A stretch of DNA of 46,338 bases from Deltaproteobacteria bacterium. GTDB lineage: Bacteria; Myxococcota_A; Polyangia; Haliangiales; Haliangiaceae. Shown piece by piece: positions 20,408-32,983 of this stretch (position 1 is the stretch's first letter; every line of letters starts with the position of its first letter). Made by a program: the position numbers and the translations under genes. The stretch is taken from contig JAIOQA010000151.1 in NCBI GenBank assembly GCA_021413675.1, positions 1-46,338 on the forward strand, read 5' to 3'. Under the pieces are notes generated by a model that made no database searches, was not told the DNA's origin, and saw only the letters and a list, made by a program, of their open reading frames with translations.

Positions 20408-20427
20408 CCGTGCCGTCACCGGCACGG
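20408..20427. terminator. Hairpin between convergent kinase and lipoprotein genes
   Basis: An eight-pair stem with loop TCAC (20408-20415 with 20420-20427) lies just after the kinase stop and includes the stop of the minus-strand gene. There is no T-run on either side, so terminator activity is only suggested. Confidence 0.4.
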
Positions 20428-21411
20428 ATTCGTGAACGTCGCCCAGCGGACGGGGTTCGCGCTGCCATCGGAGATGACGACGCGATCACCGACCCGCTGG
20501 ATCCGCATGCCGTGATCGCCGGCCCGCGCCTCGGCGGTCGCGCGGATCGCCGCGCCGGCGACGCAGCCGACCCGCACGGTGCCCTGCCGATCGATCGCGA
20601 GCACGCCGTGGTCGATCGGCACCGCGTCGATCGCGGGCGCGGCCGGCTGCCAGGTCGCGATCACCCCGCCGTCGCTGGGCCGGATCAGCGTGACCTCTCC
20701 GGCGTGACCGGTGACCGCGAACACGCCCGCGCCGAATGCCACCCGGCTGGGTGATTCAGGCAGTCCCGCCGGCCCGGCCACCGGGTTGCCGTCGAGATCG
20801 ACCAGCCGGGTGTCCGCGCCGCCGATCAGCACGCGATCGGCCGAGGCCGCCAGCGCCGGGGGCATGCCCGGCTCGAGCGCGAGCCGCGTGCGCGGCTTGC
20901 CATCGCGGGCCGCGATGACCAGCTCGAGCGTCCGCTTCACCGTCGGGCGATCGACCAGTTGCGGCGGCGGCCCGAGCACGAGCGCGACCCGGTCATCGGT
21001 CATCCCCGCCGCGGCGCTGACCGGCTTCTGGCGCTGGTTCCAGATCTGGAGCGCCGGCGCCGGCGTCCACGCGCGCGCCGCGAGATCGAGCGCGCCCAGC
21101 CCGACCCACAGGCGACCGTCGGCCGACCAGCGAGCGCCATCGACCGCGAGGCCGGGCAGCAGGGCGGTGACCGCGGCGTCGCCCTCCCACCAGGTCGCGC
21201 TGCGGGCGTGGAGCGCGACCAGGCGATCGCCCGGCGGGAACGCCATCACCGAGCCGCCGGTCAGCGTCGTGAACGCCGAGAACGCGGTCGGCGGCGAGGG
21301 CGTGGGCGACGACACGGGTGGCGCGCGAGTCGGCATCGGAGACTCCGGACTGCTGCAGCGCGCGTAGCTGGCGCAGGTGAGCGCGACGAAGAAGAGACGG
21401 GCGCGGGTCAT
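20416..21411 (-). CDS. Exported propeller-like protein, possible lipoprotein
   Basis: 331 residues. The N-terminus MTRARLFFVALTCASYARC is a signal sequence; the Cys positions do not form a standard lipobox. A Pro/Ser/Thr-rich linker follows. The rest is built of short strand units such as GDRLVALHARSATWWEGD, DGRLWVGLGALDLAARAW, GAGVFAVTGHAGEVTLIRP and DHGVLAIDRQGTVRVGC, which look like propeller blades. Its ATG overlaps the TGA of a truncated SH3b-like frame (21408-21530) by four bases. No family name assigned; the function is unknown. Confidence 0.7.
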   Translation of the reverse strand: MTRARLFFVALTCASYARCSSPESPMPTRAPPVSSPTPSPPTAFSAFTTLTGGSVMAFPPGDRLVALHARSATWWEGDAAVTALLPGLAVDGARWSADGRLWVGLGALDLAARAWTPAPALQIWNQRQKPVSAAAGMTDDRVALVLGPPPQLVDRPTVKRTLELVIAARDGKPRTRLALEPGMPPALAASADRVLIGGADTRLVDLDGNPVAGPAGLPESPSRVAFGAGVFAVTGHAGEVTLIRPSDGGVIATWQPAAPAIDAVPIDHGVLAIDRQGTVRVGCVAGAAIRATAEARAGDHGMRIQRVGDRVVISDGSANPVRWATFTNPCR

Positions 21412-21530
21412 CGCTCGAGGTACTCGCTGGCCACGAAGCCGGTGGCACCGTTGTAGTCGATCAGCGACCACGCGCCAGCGCGGGTGGTGCCCATGACGCG
21501 GATGACGAGCGGGCGTTCACCACGCGGCAC
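21408..21530 (-). pseudogene. Truncated SH3b-like domain fragment
   Basis: The minus-strand frame ending in TGA at 21408-21410 reads, near its end, VIRVMGTTRAGAWSLIDYNG followed by ATGFVASEYLER. This matches the second half of a bacterial SH3 domain (W-x-x-(V/I)-x-Y-x-G-x-x-G-(Y/F)-V). Only about 40 residues remain, beginning at a GTG; the upstream part is occupied by the 3' end of the LysR gene. The four-base overlap with the following ATG suggests that a full SH3b gene was once coupled to that gene. It could also be a short functional protein. Confidence 0.5.
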
Positions 21531-21534
21531 GAGC

Positions 21535-22470
21535 TCAGCTTCGCGATCGCAGCGCCGGCGTGCGCGCCATCCCGCTGATCACGGCCTCGACGAACGCGCG
21601 GGTGCGGGGCGCGACGCGTCCCGCCGGCATGATCGCGACGATCGGCGACCGCGGCGGCGTCCACGCCTCGAGGACGGCGGTCAGCGTCCCGGCGGCGAGG
21701 TCCGCGGCGACGTGAAAGTCGGCCACCCGCGCGATGCCGGCGCCAGCCCGCGCGGCGGTCAGCACGACCTGATTGCTGGGCGTCGACAGCCGCGGGCGGA
21801 TCAGCTGCCGCACGAGCGCGCCGCGCTTCACGAACGCCCAGGTCACCGCCTCCTCCGTGCTGACCGCGAGCAGGCTGTGACCGACCAGCGCGGCCGGGCT
21901 CTGCGGCTCGCCGAATCGGCGCAGGTACGCCGGGCTCGCGACGTACGCGATGCGCGCGGCGCCGAGCCGCCGCGCGCGCATCGACGAGTCGGCCGGCGCC
22001 CCCGCGCGGATCGCGAGGTCGAAGCGTTCCCGGACCAGCTCGCGGACCCGCGGGCTGGTGTCGAGCTCGATCGCGACCTCGCGATGCGCGAGCAGGTAGC
22101 CGGGCAGCACGCGCTCGGCGAGCCACTCGGCGAGCACCGGCGTGGTGGAGACCCGCAGCGTGCCGGTCAGGCCCGCCTGCGTCGAGGCCACCGCGGCCTC
22201 CGCCTCGCGCGCTGCGGCCAGGGCCGCGCGCGCCGGCCCCAGATACGCCTGGCCCTCCGCGGTCACCGCGATCGCGCGGCTGGTCCGGCGCAGCAGCGCC
22301 ACGCCGAGCCGCGCCTCGAGCTCGCGCACCTTGCGGCTGAGCGTCGCCTTCTGCGTACCGTCGCGGCGCGCGGCCGCAGCGAAGCCATTCGCGTCGGCGA
22401 CCGCGACGAACGCGCCGAGCCGGTCCAGATCCGGGTGCGCCGAGGTCGTTGGGTACGCTTTTCGAGACAC
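21535..22470 (-). CDS. LysR-type transcriptional regulator
   Basis: 311 residues, GTG start. The N-terminal winged helix reads LDRLGAFVAVADANGFAAAA, with QKATLSRKVRELEARLGVAL and RRTSRAIAVTAEG typical of the family, and a substrate-binding domain follows (GTLRVSTTPVLAEWL, FDLAIRAGAPADSSM, PRTRAFVEAV). The regulator is divergent from the small outer-membrane protein at 22525, a common arrangement for a LysR regulator and its target. A -35/-10 pair is visible upstream. Its 3' end overlaps the remains of an SH3b-like frame, as if the gene had been inserted there. Confidence 0.92.
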   Translation of the reverse strand: MSRKAYPTTSAHPDLDRLGAFVAVADANGFAAAARRDGTQKATLSRKVRELEARLGVALLRRTSRAIAVTAEGQAYLGPARAALAAAREAEAAVASTQAGLTGTLRVSTTPVLAEWLAERVLPGYLLAHREVAIELDTSPRVRELVRERFDLAIRAGAPADSSMRARRLGAARIAYVASPAYLRRFGEPQSPAALVGHSLLAVSTEEAVTWAFVKRGALVRQLIRPRLSTPSNQVVLTAARAGAGIARVADFHVAADLAAGTLTAVLEAWTPPRSPIVAIMPAGRVAPRTRAFVEAVISGMARTPALRSRS

Positions 22471-22479
22471 AGCGTGGCG

Positions 22480-22508
22480 ATTATGTCGTCGTCAGGCACG
22501 GGCCGCAA
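22480..22508 (-). promoter_or_regulatory. Putative LysR gene promoter
   Basis: On the minus strand TTGCGG (22503-22508) and CATAAT (22480-22485) are 17 bases apart. The -10 ends nine bases before the GTG, so the leader would be a few bases at most. Confidence 0.5.
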
Positions 22509-22512
22509 TCGC

Positions 22513-22518
22513 TACGTT
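22513..22518 (+). promoter_or_regulatory. Putative -10 box of the 22525 gene (leaderless)
   Basis: TACGTT lies six bases before the ATG at 22525, without a ribosome site. It sits inside the divergent promoter region shared with the LysR gene. Confidence 0.35.
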
Positions 22519-22524
22519 GTGGGC

Positions 22525-23136
22525 ATGTCGACGCGTCTCCCCGGGTCCCACGTCGCGCTCTCGATCGGCGTCGCGCTCGCCGCGCTCCTCGCGCTCGCCG
22601 CGGCGCGCCCCGCGCGGGCCGATCCGGACGTGGCGATCGAGACCAGCCCGATCGCGCCGGTGTTCCGCGGCGCTGCGCTCGCGGTGCGCCTGCGGCCAGC
22701 CACGCTGCCGCACGTCGCGTTCAGCGCCGGCCTCTACGGGTTCACGCTGCCGCGCTTCTTCGTCGACCAGACGGCCGGCAATGCCGACCGTGGCTGGCAC
22801 GTCGCCATCCGGCCCGCCGGCCATGTCGGCGCCGACTACTACCTGCGCGACCAGGGCCGCGGCGCGCACGTCGGGGTCGCGGTGGTGCTGGCGCGCTTCG
22901 CCATCACCAGCGATGCGGTCGCGGGCTCGACCGCGTACGAGTCGCTCTACGCCGTCCCGCGGGCCGGGTACACCCAGCGGATCTGGCGCGGCCTCTACGT
23001 GACGCCATCGATCGGCATCGAGATCCACGCGAAGGTCGGCGGGTCGAACCAGCTGGGCGACCGCACGTTCGAGCCACTGCACGTGCAGCCGACCTTCGGC
23101 CTGCAGCTGGGATACGTGGTCCGAGGCTCGCGCTGA
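22525..23136 (+). CDS. Small outer-membrane beta-barrel protein
   Basis: 203 residues. Signal peptide 1-33 (ends ARPARA), then alternating strands with aromatic residues: AFSAGLYGFTLPRFFVD, GHVGADYYLRDQGRGAHVGV, YAVPRAGYTQRIWRGLYVTP and TFGLQLGYVV at the end, about eight strands as in small porins or OmpW/OmpA-like barrels. No named family recognised. It may be controlled by the divergent LysR regulator. An in-frame ATG 42 bases upstream is possible, but the chosen ATG gives a standard signal peptide and has a -10-like box six bases before it. Confidence 0.7.
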   Translation: MSTRLPGSHVALSIGVALAALLALAAARPARADPDVAIETSPIAPVFRGAALAVRLRPATLPHVAFSAGLYGFTLPRFFVDQTAGNADRGWHVAIRPAGHVGADYYLRDQGRGAHVGVAVVLARFAITSDAVAGSTAYESLYAVPRAGYTQRIWRGLYVTPSIGIEIHAKVGGSNQLGDRTFEPLHVQPTFGLQLGYVVRGSR

Positions 23137-23285
23137 CCGCGCCGTGCGCCTCACAGGTCCTGCGCCGACGCGTTGCCATCGGCAACACCCGCGGTGACGC
23201 CGGCGGTGGCGGGCCATGGATCGCCACGGCTTGCGCGCGGCGCGGTCGACGCACGGGCGGCACCCGGGTTGCACCTGGACGACGC

Positions 23286-24491
23286 ATGGCGTTCCCGCTG
23301 CGGCTCTCCCCGTACCTGCGACCGTTCCGGCGCGATGGTCAGCTGCTCGTCGACGACGGGCTGGGCGCGGTCCACGCGCCGAGCGCCCCGCAGGCGGCGG
23401 TGCTGCGCACGCTGTGGCCGGGCCGCGAGGATCCCGCCGCGCTCGCCGCCGCGGCCGAGGTCCACGGCGACGCCGCGATCAGCGAGGCGCTGGTGACGCT
23501 GGTCGATCAGGGCCTGGCCTTCGCCGACCGCGCCGAGTGCGATCGCGCGGTCGATCGCGCCCTCGACCGCGGCCTGCCGCCGGTCCCGTTCCTGGATCAG
23601 ATCGAGCTGACCAACGTGTGTCCCATGCGCTGCGGGTTCTGCCCGCGCGGCACGCCCGGCAAGATGGTCCGCCCGACCGGGTTCATGGCGCGCGCGCTGT
23701 TCGAGCGGTTGCTCGATCAGCTCCACCCCGATCAGGCGCGCTGGCGCCCGCTCGAGCTGCACCACCTCGGCGAGTCGCTGCTGCACCCCGAGCTGCCCGC
23801 CTTCGTCGCGCTCGCCACCGCGCGCGGCCTGCCGACCGAGATGTCGGTGAACCCGTCGCACCTGACGCCGGAGCTCGGCCGCGCCCTCATCGAGGCCGGC
23901 CTCGGCCGCCTGGTGATCTCGCTCGACGGGATCGACGCGCCGACCCTCGCCGCGATCCGCGGCCCCGCGGCCCGCTGGGATCGCGCCGAGCGCAACCTCG
24001 AGGCGCTGCTCGCGTGCGCCGCCGGCGCGGCGCGCCCACCGACGATCGTGATCCAGATGATCGATCTGGCGCGCAACCGCCACCAGCACGAGGCGTTCCG
24101 CGCGCGCTGGGGCGCGCTCGGCCTCCCGTTCGTGCAGGCGTACGTGAAAGATCTCGACGGGCCCGATCCCGACACCGGTCGCGCGAGCGCGGCGCCCAAC
24201 GTCTACCTGTGCGGCTACCCGTGGCGTTCGGTGGTGGTCCTGTGGGACGGCCGGGTCGTGCCGTGCTGCCGCGACGACGACGCCCGCCTCGTGCTCGGCG
24301 ACCTCACGACCCAGACCCTCGCCGAGATCTGGCACGGCCCCGCCGCGCAGGCGCTGCGCGCCGCCCATCGCGATGGCGCGGTCGCGCGCGGACACCTCTG
24401 CGACGGCTGCGCCTGGCGCCGCGACGCGTTCGCCGACGCCGCCCCGACGCGCCACCCCGACGTCGCGCGCGCCGCGCCGCTGCAGTGGTAG
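23286..24491 (+). CDS. Radical SAM/SPASM protein with N-terminal PqqD-like region
   Basis: 401 residues. Residues 1-85 resemble a PqqD-like winged-helix domain. The SAM cluster motif CPMRCGFC holds Cys112, Cys116 and Cys119. The SPASM-like C-terminus has Cys309, CC at 327-328 and CDGC at 372-375 around VVVLWDGRVVPCCRDDD and LGDLTTQTLAEIWHG. Proteins of this form often modify ribosomal peptides or cofactors; no precursor peptide gene is evident nearby, so the substrate is unknown. The preceding 149 bases hold no clear gene. The last 57 bases of the gene, including the stop, are repeated 408 bases downstream. Confidence 0.88.
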   Translation: MAFPLRLSPYLRPFRRDGQLLVDDGLGAVHAPSAPQAAVLRTLWPGREDPAALAAAAEVHGDAAISEALVTLVDQGLAFADRAECDRAVDRALDRGLPPVPFLDQIELTNVCPMRCGFCPRGTPGKMVRPTGFMARALFERLLDQLHPDQARWRPLELHHLGESLLHPELPAFVALATARGLPTEMSVNPSHLTPELGRALIEAGLGRLVISLDGIDAPTLAAIRGPAARWDRAERNLEALLACAAGAARPPTIVIQMIDLARNRHQHEAFRARWGALGLPFVQAYVKDLDGPDPDTGRASAAPNVYLCGYPWRSVVVLWDGRVVPCCRDDDARLVLGDLTTQTLAEIWHGPAAQALRAAHRDGAVARGHLCDGCAWRRDAFADAAPTRHPDVARAAPLQW

Positions 24492-24509
24492 CGGCGGGCG
24501 CCGATCAGC

Positions 24510-24800
24510 TCATGCCTCGCGGGCGCGGGCTGCGCGGCTACGCCGGTGCGCGAGGTAGACGAATGCCACGAGTCCGGACGTCCCGAGCACGAGCGCCAGC
24601 ACTGACATCGGGCGCCCGAATTCCTCGGCGAGGGCCTCGAGGTGCGGCTCGCCGCCACCACTCGTGTCGCGGGCCAGATCGATCCGGATGTACACGCCGA
24701 ACGCGATGAGCCCCGCGCTCGCGATCGCGCCGATCACCGGCACACGAATGCTCGCGATGAGCAGCGCGACGACCAGCGCGACGGTGACGATACCAGTCAT
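24510..24800 (-). CDS. Small membrane protein, two spans
   Basis: 96 residues, minus strand. Hydrophobic spans are TVALVVALLIASIRVPVIG with IGAIASAGLIAFGVY, and later SVLALVLGTSGLVAFVYL, with an acidic loop GGGEPHLEALAEEFG between, and a basic tail. No family recognised. The ATG at 24798-24800 is next to AGAGG; spacing is poor. A longer form from upstream is possible. The gene lies entirely between two copies of the tail of the radical-SAM gene (24437-24493 and 24845-24901), so it may have arrived with that rearrangement. Confidence 0.6.
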   Translation of the reverse strand: MTGIVTVALVVALLIASIRVPVIGAIASAGLIAFGVYIRIDLARDTSGGGEPHLEALAEEFGRPMSVLALVLGTSGLVAFVYLAHRRSRAARAREA

Positions 24801-24844
24801 CCTCTGTAGAGGAACCCGGCGGCGTTTGTGACGGCATCCCGCAG

Positions 24845-24901
24845 CGCCGCCCCGACGCGCCACCCCGATGCCGCGCGCGCCGCGCCGCTGCAGTGGTAGC
24901 G
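24845..24901 (+). repeat. Duplicate of the radical-SAM gene 3' end (direct repeat of 24437-24493)
   Basis: 57 bases identical at 55 positions to the end of the radical-SAM gene, including the TAG stop. The encoded tail differs by one residue (Val to Ala). The two copies enclose the small membrane protein gene at 24510-24800. No longer open reading frame uses this copy. Confidence 0.85.
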
Positions 24902-24933
24902 ATGCTCGGCGTCAGCGTCTCGCGCCTCGCGGG

Positions 24934-26421
24934 TCAGCCCATGAACTCGCGAAACACCTGCTCGTCGAGCGCGTCGCGGGTGTGCCGCCCGGCCGCGCCG
25001 GCGCGCAGGATCTCGACCCGCTCGCTCGCGAGCAGCCCGGCGATCGCGTCGGCGTAGAACATCCCGCGCGGCGTCAGGGTCAGCGCGTCGTCGTCGACGG
25101 CGGCGAGGCCGGCCTCGACCACGGCCGCGATCGGTCCGGCGAAGTCGTCGACGAGATCGGTCGCGAACAGGTCGCGGTAGGTCGCGCGCGCCACGCGCAG
25201 CCGCGGCAGCGATCGCGTGAGCATGTAGAGCCGCAGGTCGGCCTCGTCGTAGCCGAAGTACAGATCGCGCGCCCGCCACGGGTGCAGCGACTTGCCGCGC
25301 ACGTGCTTGACCGCGCGTCGCCGGGGCAGATCGACGAAGGTCGAGATCGCGTGCGGGCCGACGCCGAGCGCGTCGACCCGCTCGGGCGTGAAGCTCAGCT
25401 CCTCGTAGACGAACCGGCGCGGCGTGGCGTGGATCTCGGCGCGCTCGAAGTTGGTCAGCGTGGTCTGGACATAGCCATTCGCGAGCAGCCAGTCGCGCGC
25501 GGCGAGCCAGTGGGCGCACGCGTCCGCGATCGACGGTAGCGCCGCGAGCATCGCCGGATCGGCGGCCCACGGCGTGCCCATCTCGGGCGTGAGCACGAGG
25601 TGATAGAGGCAGATCTGATCGAGCCCCATCGCCGCGGCCTCCCGCAGATCGTCGAGCGTCCGCGGGAGCGGGTGGTGCGGCAGGTTGATCAGGAAGTCCG
25701 CCGACGCGGTCATGCCGTGCGCGTGGGCCTTCTCGACGACGCGCGCGACGGTCGCGCGATCACCGAACGCCTGGCGCCCCATGCGCGCGAGCATCGCGGC
25801 GTCGAAGGTCTGCACGCCCATGCTGATCCGGCGGTGGCGCGCCGGCAGATCGCGCAGCACCTCGAACGGGCCCGCGAGCAGCGACCGGAACAGGGACGGG
25901 ATGCCCTCGAGCGTGACCTCGGCCTCGCGCAGATCGAAGCAGGTCGCGAGGGTCTCGGCGAGCGGGCGCAGCACCTTCGCCGGCGTCAGATTCGCGGTCG
26001 CGCCGCCGAGATACACGCCGAGCACGCGGCGCGCGGCGATCGCGGGGTGGGCCGTGGCGATCCCGCGCAGCTGCTCCTCGACGCGGTCGACGGTCTGGGC
26101 CAGCAGGACCTTGTCGTGGCGATCGTGCGGGAACGTGCAGAAGCCGCAGCCCTCGACCCGCGGGATGCACTGCGCGTGCGGCAGCACGCCGATCAGCAGC
26201 GGCCGCGTGGCATCGAGATCGATCCACGCCGGCTCGCGCGGGCCGTCGGGCCGGATCGGCGCGAGCCCACCGTCGAGGTGTCGGCCGGCGTGGACCGCGT
26301 CGGGCTCGCCCGCGCGGGGCACCGCCTCGCGCATCAGCGGCAGCATCGGGAAGCCCTGGAGCAGCCGGTGGCGCTGCGGCCCGGCCATGCGGCGGGCCAG
26401 CGCCTCGGCCCAGGCGGTCAC
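24934..26421 (-). CDS. HemN/HemW-like radical SAM protein with expanded cysteine motif
   Basis: 495 residues. The N-terminal domain has LIGVLPHAQCIPRVEGCGFC followed by TFPHDRHDK: the three cysteines (85, 92, 95) are spaced C-x6-C-x2-C instead of C-x3-C-x2-C. Further blocks: YLGGATANLTPAK, EVTLEGIPSLF, RISMGVQTFD, ASADFLINLPHHPLPRT and LYHLVLTPEMGTPW are like HemN/HemW. A helical C-terminus of about 180 residues follows. The GTG start at 26419-26421 overlaps the TGA of the M23 gene by four bases; an ATG 11 codons later is also possible. Heme-linked chemistry is suggested by the family, but the substrate is unknown. Confidence 0.8.
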   Translation of the reverse strand: MTAWAEALARRMAGPQRHRLLQGFPMLPLMREAVPRAGEPDAVHAGRHLDGGLAPIRPDGPREPAWIDLDATRPLLIGVLPHAQCIPRVEGCGFCTFPHDRHDKVLLAQTVDRVEEQLRGIATAHPAIAARRVLGVYLGGATANLTPAKVLRPLAETLATCFDLREAEVTLEGIPSLFRSLLAGPFEVLRDLPARHRRISMGVQTFDAAMLARMGRQAFGDRATVARVVEKAHAHGMTASADFLINLPHHPLPRTLDDLREAAAMGLDQICLYHLVLTPEMGTPWAADPAMLAALPSIADACAHWLAARDWLLANGYVQTTLTNFERAEIHATPRRFVYEELSFTPERVDALGVGPHAISTFVDLPRRRAVKHVRGKSLHPWRARDLYFGYDEADLRLYMLTRSLPRLRVARATYRDLFATDLVDDFAGPIAAVVEAGLAAVDDDALTLTPRGMFYADAIAGLLASERVEILRAGAAGRHTRDALDEQVFREFMG

Positions 26422-27812
26422 GGATTCGCGGCGGCCACGGCCGCGCTCGGCGGCGCGTCGGCGATCGCGAGCTTGTCGAGGCGCGCGGCCAGCGGCGCGA
26501 TCGCGGCCTGGAACGCAGGCAGATCGCGCTTGCCGATGCCGGCGGAGCGCGCGGGCGCGAGCTTGGTCGGATCGACGAAGGCGCCGTCCTGCTTCACGCC
26601 GAAGTGCAGGTGCGGCCCGGTCGACAGGCCGGTCGTGCCGACGTAGCCGATCACGGTCTTGGCCTCGATGCGATCGCCGACCTTCACCTTGTCGGCGAAC
26701 TTCGACAGGTGCATGTACAGCGTCTCGAGCCCGCCCTGGTGGCGAAGCACGACCATGTTGCCCGCGCCGCCGGCGGGGCCGCGCGACTCGACGACGCCCG
26801 GCGCCGCGGCCCAGACCGGCGTGCCGACCGGCGCGGCGTAGTCGACGCCGAGGTGGGCCTTGATCGTGTGCAGCACCGGGTGCATGCGCTTGCGGTCGAA
26901 CTTCGACGACACGTTCGCGAACTTGAGCGGCGTCTTCAGCAGCGTCTTCTCGAGCGCACGGCCCTGATCGTCGAAGTACGCGCCGGTCTTGGCGCCCGGC
27001 GCCTGCCACCAGAACGCGCGGAAGCTGCCGGCCTTGCCCTTGTACTCGGCGGCGAGGATCCGGTGGTAGCGCAGGAACTCCTGGTCCTTGAACTCCTTCT
27101 CGACGACGGCCTTGAAGGTGTCGCCGTCGTGGGAGTCGACGTAGAAGTCGAGATCGTAGGCGAAGACGTCGACGAAGAACCCGACCAGCTGGCCCTGCTC
27201 GCCGGCGGCCTTGACCGACGCGTTGAGCGAGCCGGTGACCCGGCCGCCGAGCTCGTGGACCTCGGCGCGGGTCGCGTCCTCGGCCTTGTCGCCGACCAGC
27301 TCGCCGCTCGCGTCGCGCGTGGCGCTGACCCGCACGGTCTTCGACACGATCAGCTCGAACCGGGTCACGCGGCCGTCGGCGCCGCGCTCGATCGTGAAGG
27401 CCTGGCCGACGCGCAGCGCCTTGAAGTCGAGGACGTCGTGCAGCGCGCGGATGATCTCGTCGGTGTCCGCCGACGACAGCCCGACCCGCTTGCACAGCTT
27501 GCCGAGCGAGTCGCCCTTGGCGACCTTGCCGGTGATCGTCGGCGGCGCCACCGCCGGCGCGACCGGGACGCCACCGGGGCCCACGCCCGCGTCAGGCGGC
27601 GTCGTGACGTCGTTGGGCTTGGTCAGGGAAGCAGCCTCGGCGCGCTTCTGGACCTCGGGCAGCGACGTGCCCTTCTTCCACAGGAAGACGTAGAGGTTGA
27701 TGAGCACCAGCGCGCCCATGATCAGGACGAACCGCAGCGTGCCGCGGCGCGCCGGGGCGGCGCCGACCACGACGGCTGATTTCTTGCGCACAGGCTTACG
27801 GCTGTCGACCAT
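26418..27812 (-). CDS. M23 peptidase with LysM-like (OapA-type) domain
   Basis: 464 residues. One transmembrane anchor at about 27-44 (RFVLIMGALVLINLYVFL), a Pro-rich linker, an OapA/LysM-like domain at about 95-155 (KGDSLGKLCKRVGLS) and a C-terminal M23 domain. Zinc ligands and catalytic residues are visible: His320/Asp324 in HLGVDYAAP, His368 in MHLSKF and HLHFGV at 401-406. The layout matches MepM-type endopeptidases that cut peptidoglycan cross-links. It is translationally coupled to the HemN-like gene and divergent from parC. A 12-base palindrome lies four bases before the ATG. Confidence 0.92.
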   Translation of the reverse strand: MVDSRKPVRKKSAVVVGAAPARRGTLRFVLIMGALVLINLYVFLWKKGTSLPEVQKRAEAASLTKPNDVTTPPDAGVGPGGVPVAPAVAPPTITGKVAKGDSLGKLCKRVGLSSADTDEIIRALHDVLDFKALRVGQAFTIERGADGRVTRFELIVSKTVRVSATRDASGELVGDKAEDATRAEVHELGGRVTGSLNASVKAAGEQGQLVGFFVDVFAYDLDFYVDSHDGDTFKAVVEKEFKDQEFLRYHRILAAEYKGKAGSFRAFWWQAPGAKTGAYFDDQGRALEKTLLKTPLKFANVSSKFDRKRMHPVLHTIKAHLGVDYAAPVGTPVWAAAPGVVESRGPAGGAGNMVVLRHQGGLETLYMHLSKFADKVKVGDRIEAKTVIGYVGTTGLSTGPHLHFGVKQDGAFVDPTKLAPARSAGIGKRDLPAFQAAIAPLAARLDKLAIADAPPSAAVAAANP

Positions 27813-27815
27813 GGC

Positions 27816-27827
27816 GTCCGATCGGAC
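27816..27827. promoter_or_regulatory. Palindrome before the M23 gene start
   Basis: GTCCGATCGGAC is a perfect 12-base palindrome immediately upstream of the ATG at 27812, within the divergent region shared with parC. It could be an operator; evidence is position only. Confidence 0.3.
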
Positions 27828-27949
27828 CCCTCACTTATCACGCCCGGCCCCATCGGGGCAAAAGACCGACCGCCGGGGTCGTCACATTCTCGTGTTACTC
27901 GTGAGACTTCGGCGCCGAGGGGGGTTCGCCGGAGATCCGCGGAGGACCC

Positions 27950-32418
<4,469 letters not shown>

Positions 32419-32478
32419 GCGACACCCGTGGTGTGACGCCAACGTTGACGACGAACGTCGACGACGGCGTTGACCTTG

Positions 32479-32531
32479 ACGTGGGCGGATCCGTGGTCGT
32501 TGACGGCGACGGCGACGGCGACGTGAAACCT
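32479..32531 (+). repeat. Left inverted-repeat arm around the four-helix-bundle gene
   Basis: 53 bases that match the reverse complement of 32984-33036 at 49 positions; the last 28 bases are identical. Both arms contain GGCGACGGCGACGGCGACG and end GTGAAACCT toward the enclosed gene. The outer flanks share further GTTGACGACGA-like sequence. Confidence 0.85.
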
Positions 32532-32570
32532 GGTCGTTGACCGCGACGCTGCCGAGGATGAGCGTGCGAA

Positions 32571-32912
32571 TCAGCCGGCGCACATCTTGGTGAGCATCGC
32601 GACGACGCTCTCGAGCAGGTCGATGCCCTCGCGGTAGCGCGCCTCGTCGAGGATCGCCATCGCCTTCATCACGTCGAGGTGAGCCGCCGACTCCATCGCC
32701 GAGCCTCGCGCCATGAAGTAGTGGTGCGCGGCGTCCGCACGGGTGCGGCGTCCGGCGCCCTCCGCGATGTTGGCGATCGTCGACTGCGCGGATGAACGGA
32801 GCTGGGACGCCAGATCCGCGTGGCCCCTGGGGAGCTTCGCGATCACCTCGATCGCGAGCACGAGGAACTGGATCGACCGCTGGTAGACGTCGAGACGCTG
32901 GAAGCTGAGCAT
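32571..32912 (-). CDS. Four-helix-bundle protein (23S rRNA IVS / S23 family)
   Basis: 113 residues. MLSFQRLDVYQRSIQFLVLA, then ASQLRSSAQSTIANIAEGAG and HYFMARGSAMESAAHLDV are the signature blocks of the family named for proteins encoded in 23S rRNA intervening sequences; the structure is a four-helix bundle, often pentameric. Related proteins serve as Avd accessory factors in diversity-generating retroelements; no reverse transcriptase is present here. Many bacteria carry scattered copies of unknown role. The gene lies alone between two 53-base inverted repeats, 39 bases from the left arm and 71 from the right, as a cassette would. Confidence 0.88.
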   Translation of the reverse strand: MLSFQRLDVYQRSIQFLVLAIEVIAKLPRGHADLASQLRSSAQSTIANIAEGAGRRTRADAAHHYFMARGSAMESAAHLDVMKAMAILDEARYREGIDLLESVVAMLTKMCAG

Positions 32913-32983
32913 CGCGTGGCGTTTCGGCCCGGAGATGCGCGGGTTGTTTCTCGGAGAGGCGCGATCCGCCCAGGTCAAGGTCA

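Noticed and set aside
23137..23285. Search for a peptide precursor gene before the radical-SAM enzyme
   Set aside because: The only frames overlap the enzyme gene or lack a ribosome site and core-like sequence.
32431..32480. GTTGAC/GACGTC-like runs considered as a CRISPR or tandem array
   Set aside because: Units are irregular and there are no spacers; they are the outer flank of the inverted repeat.
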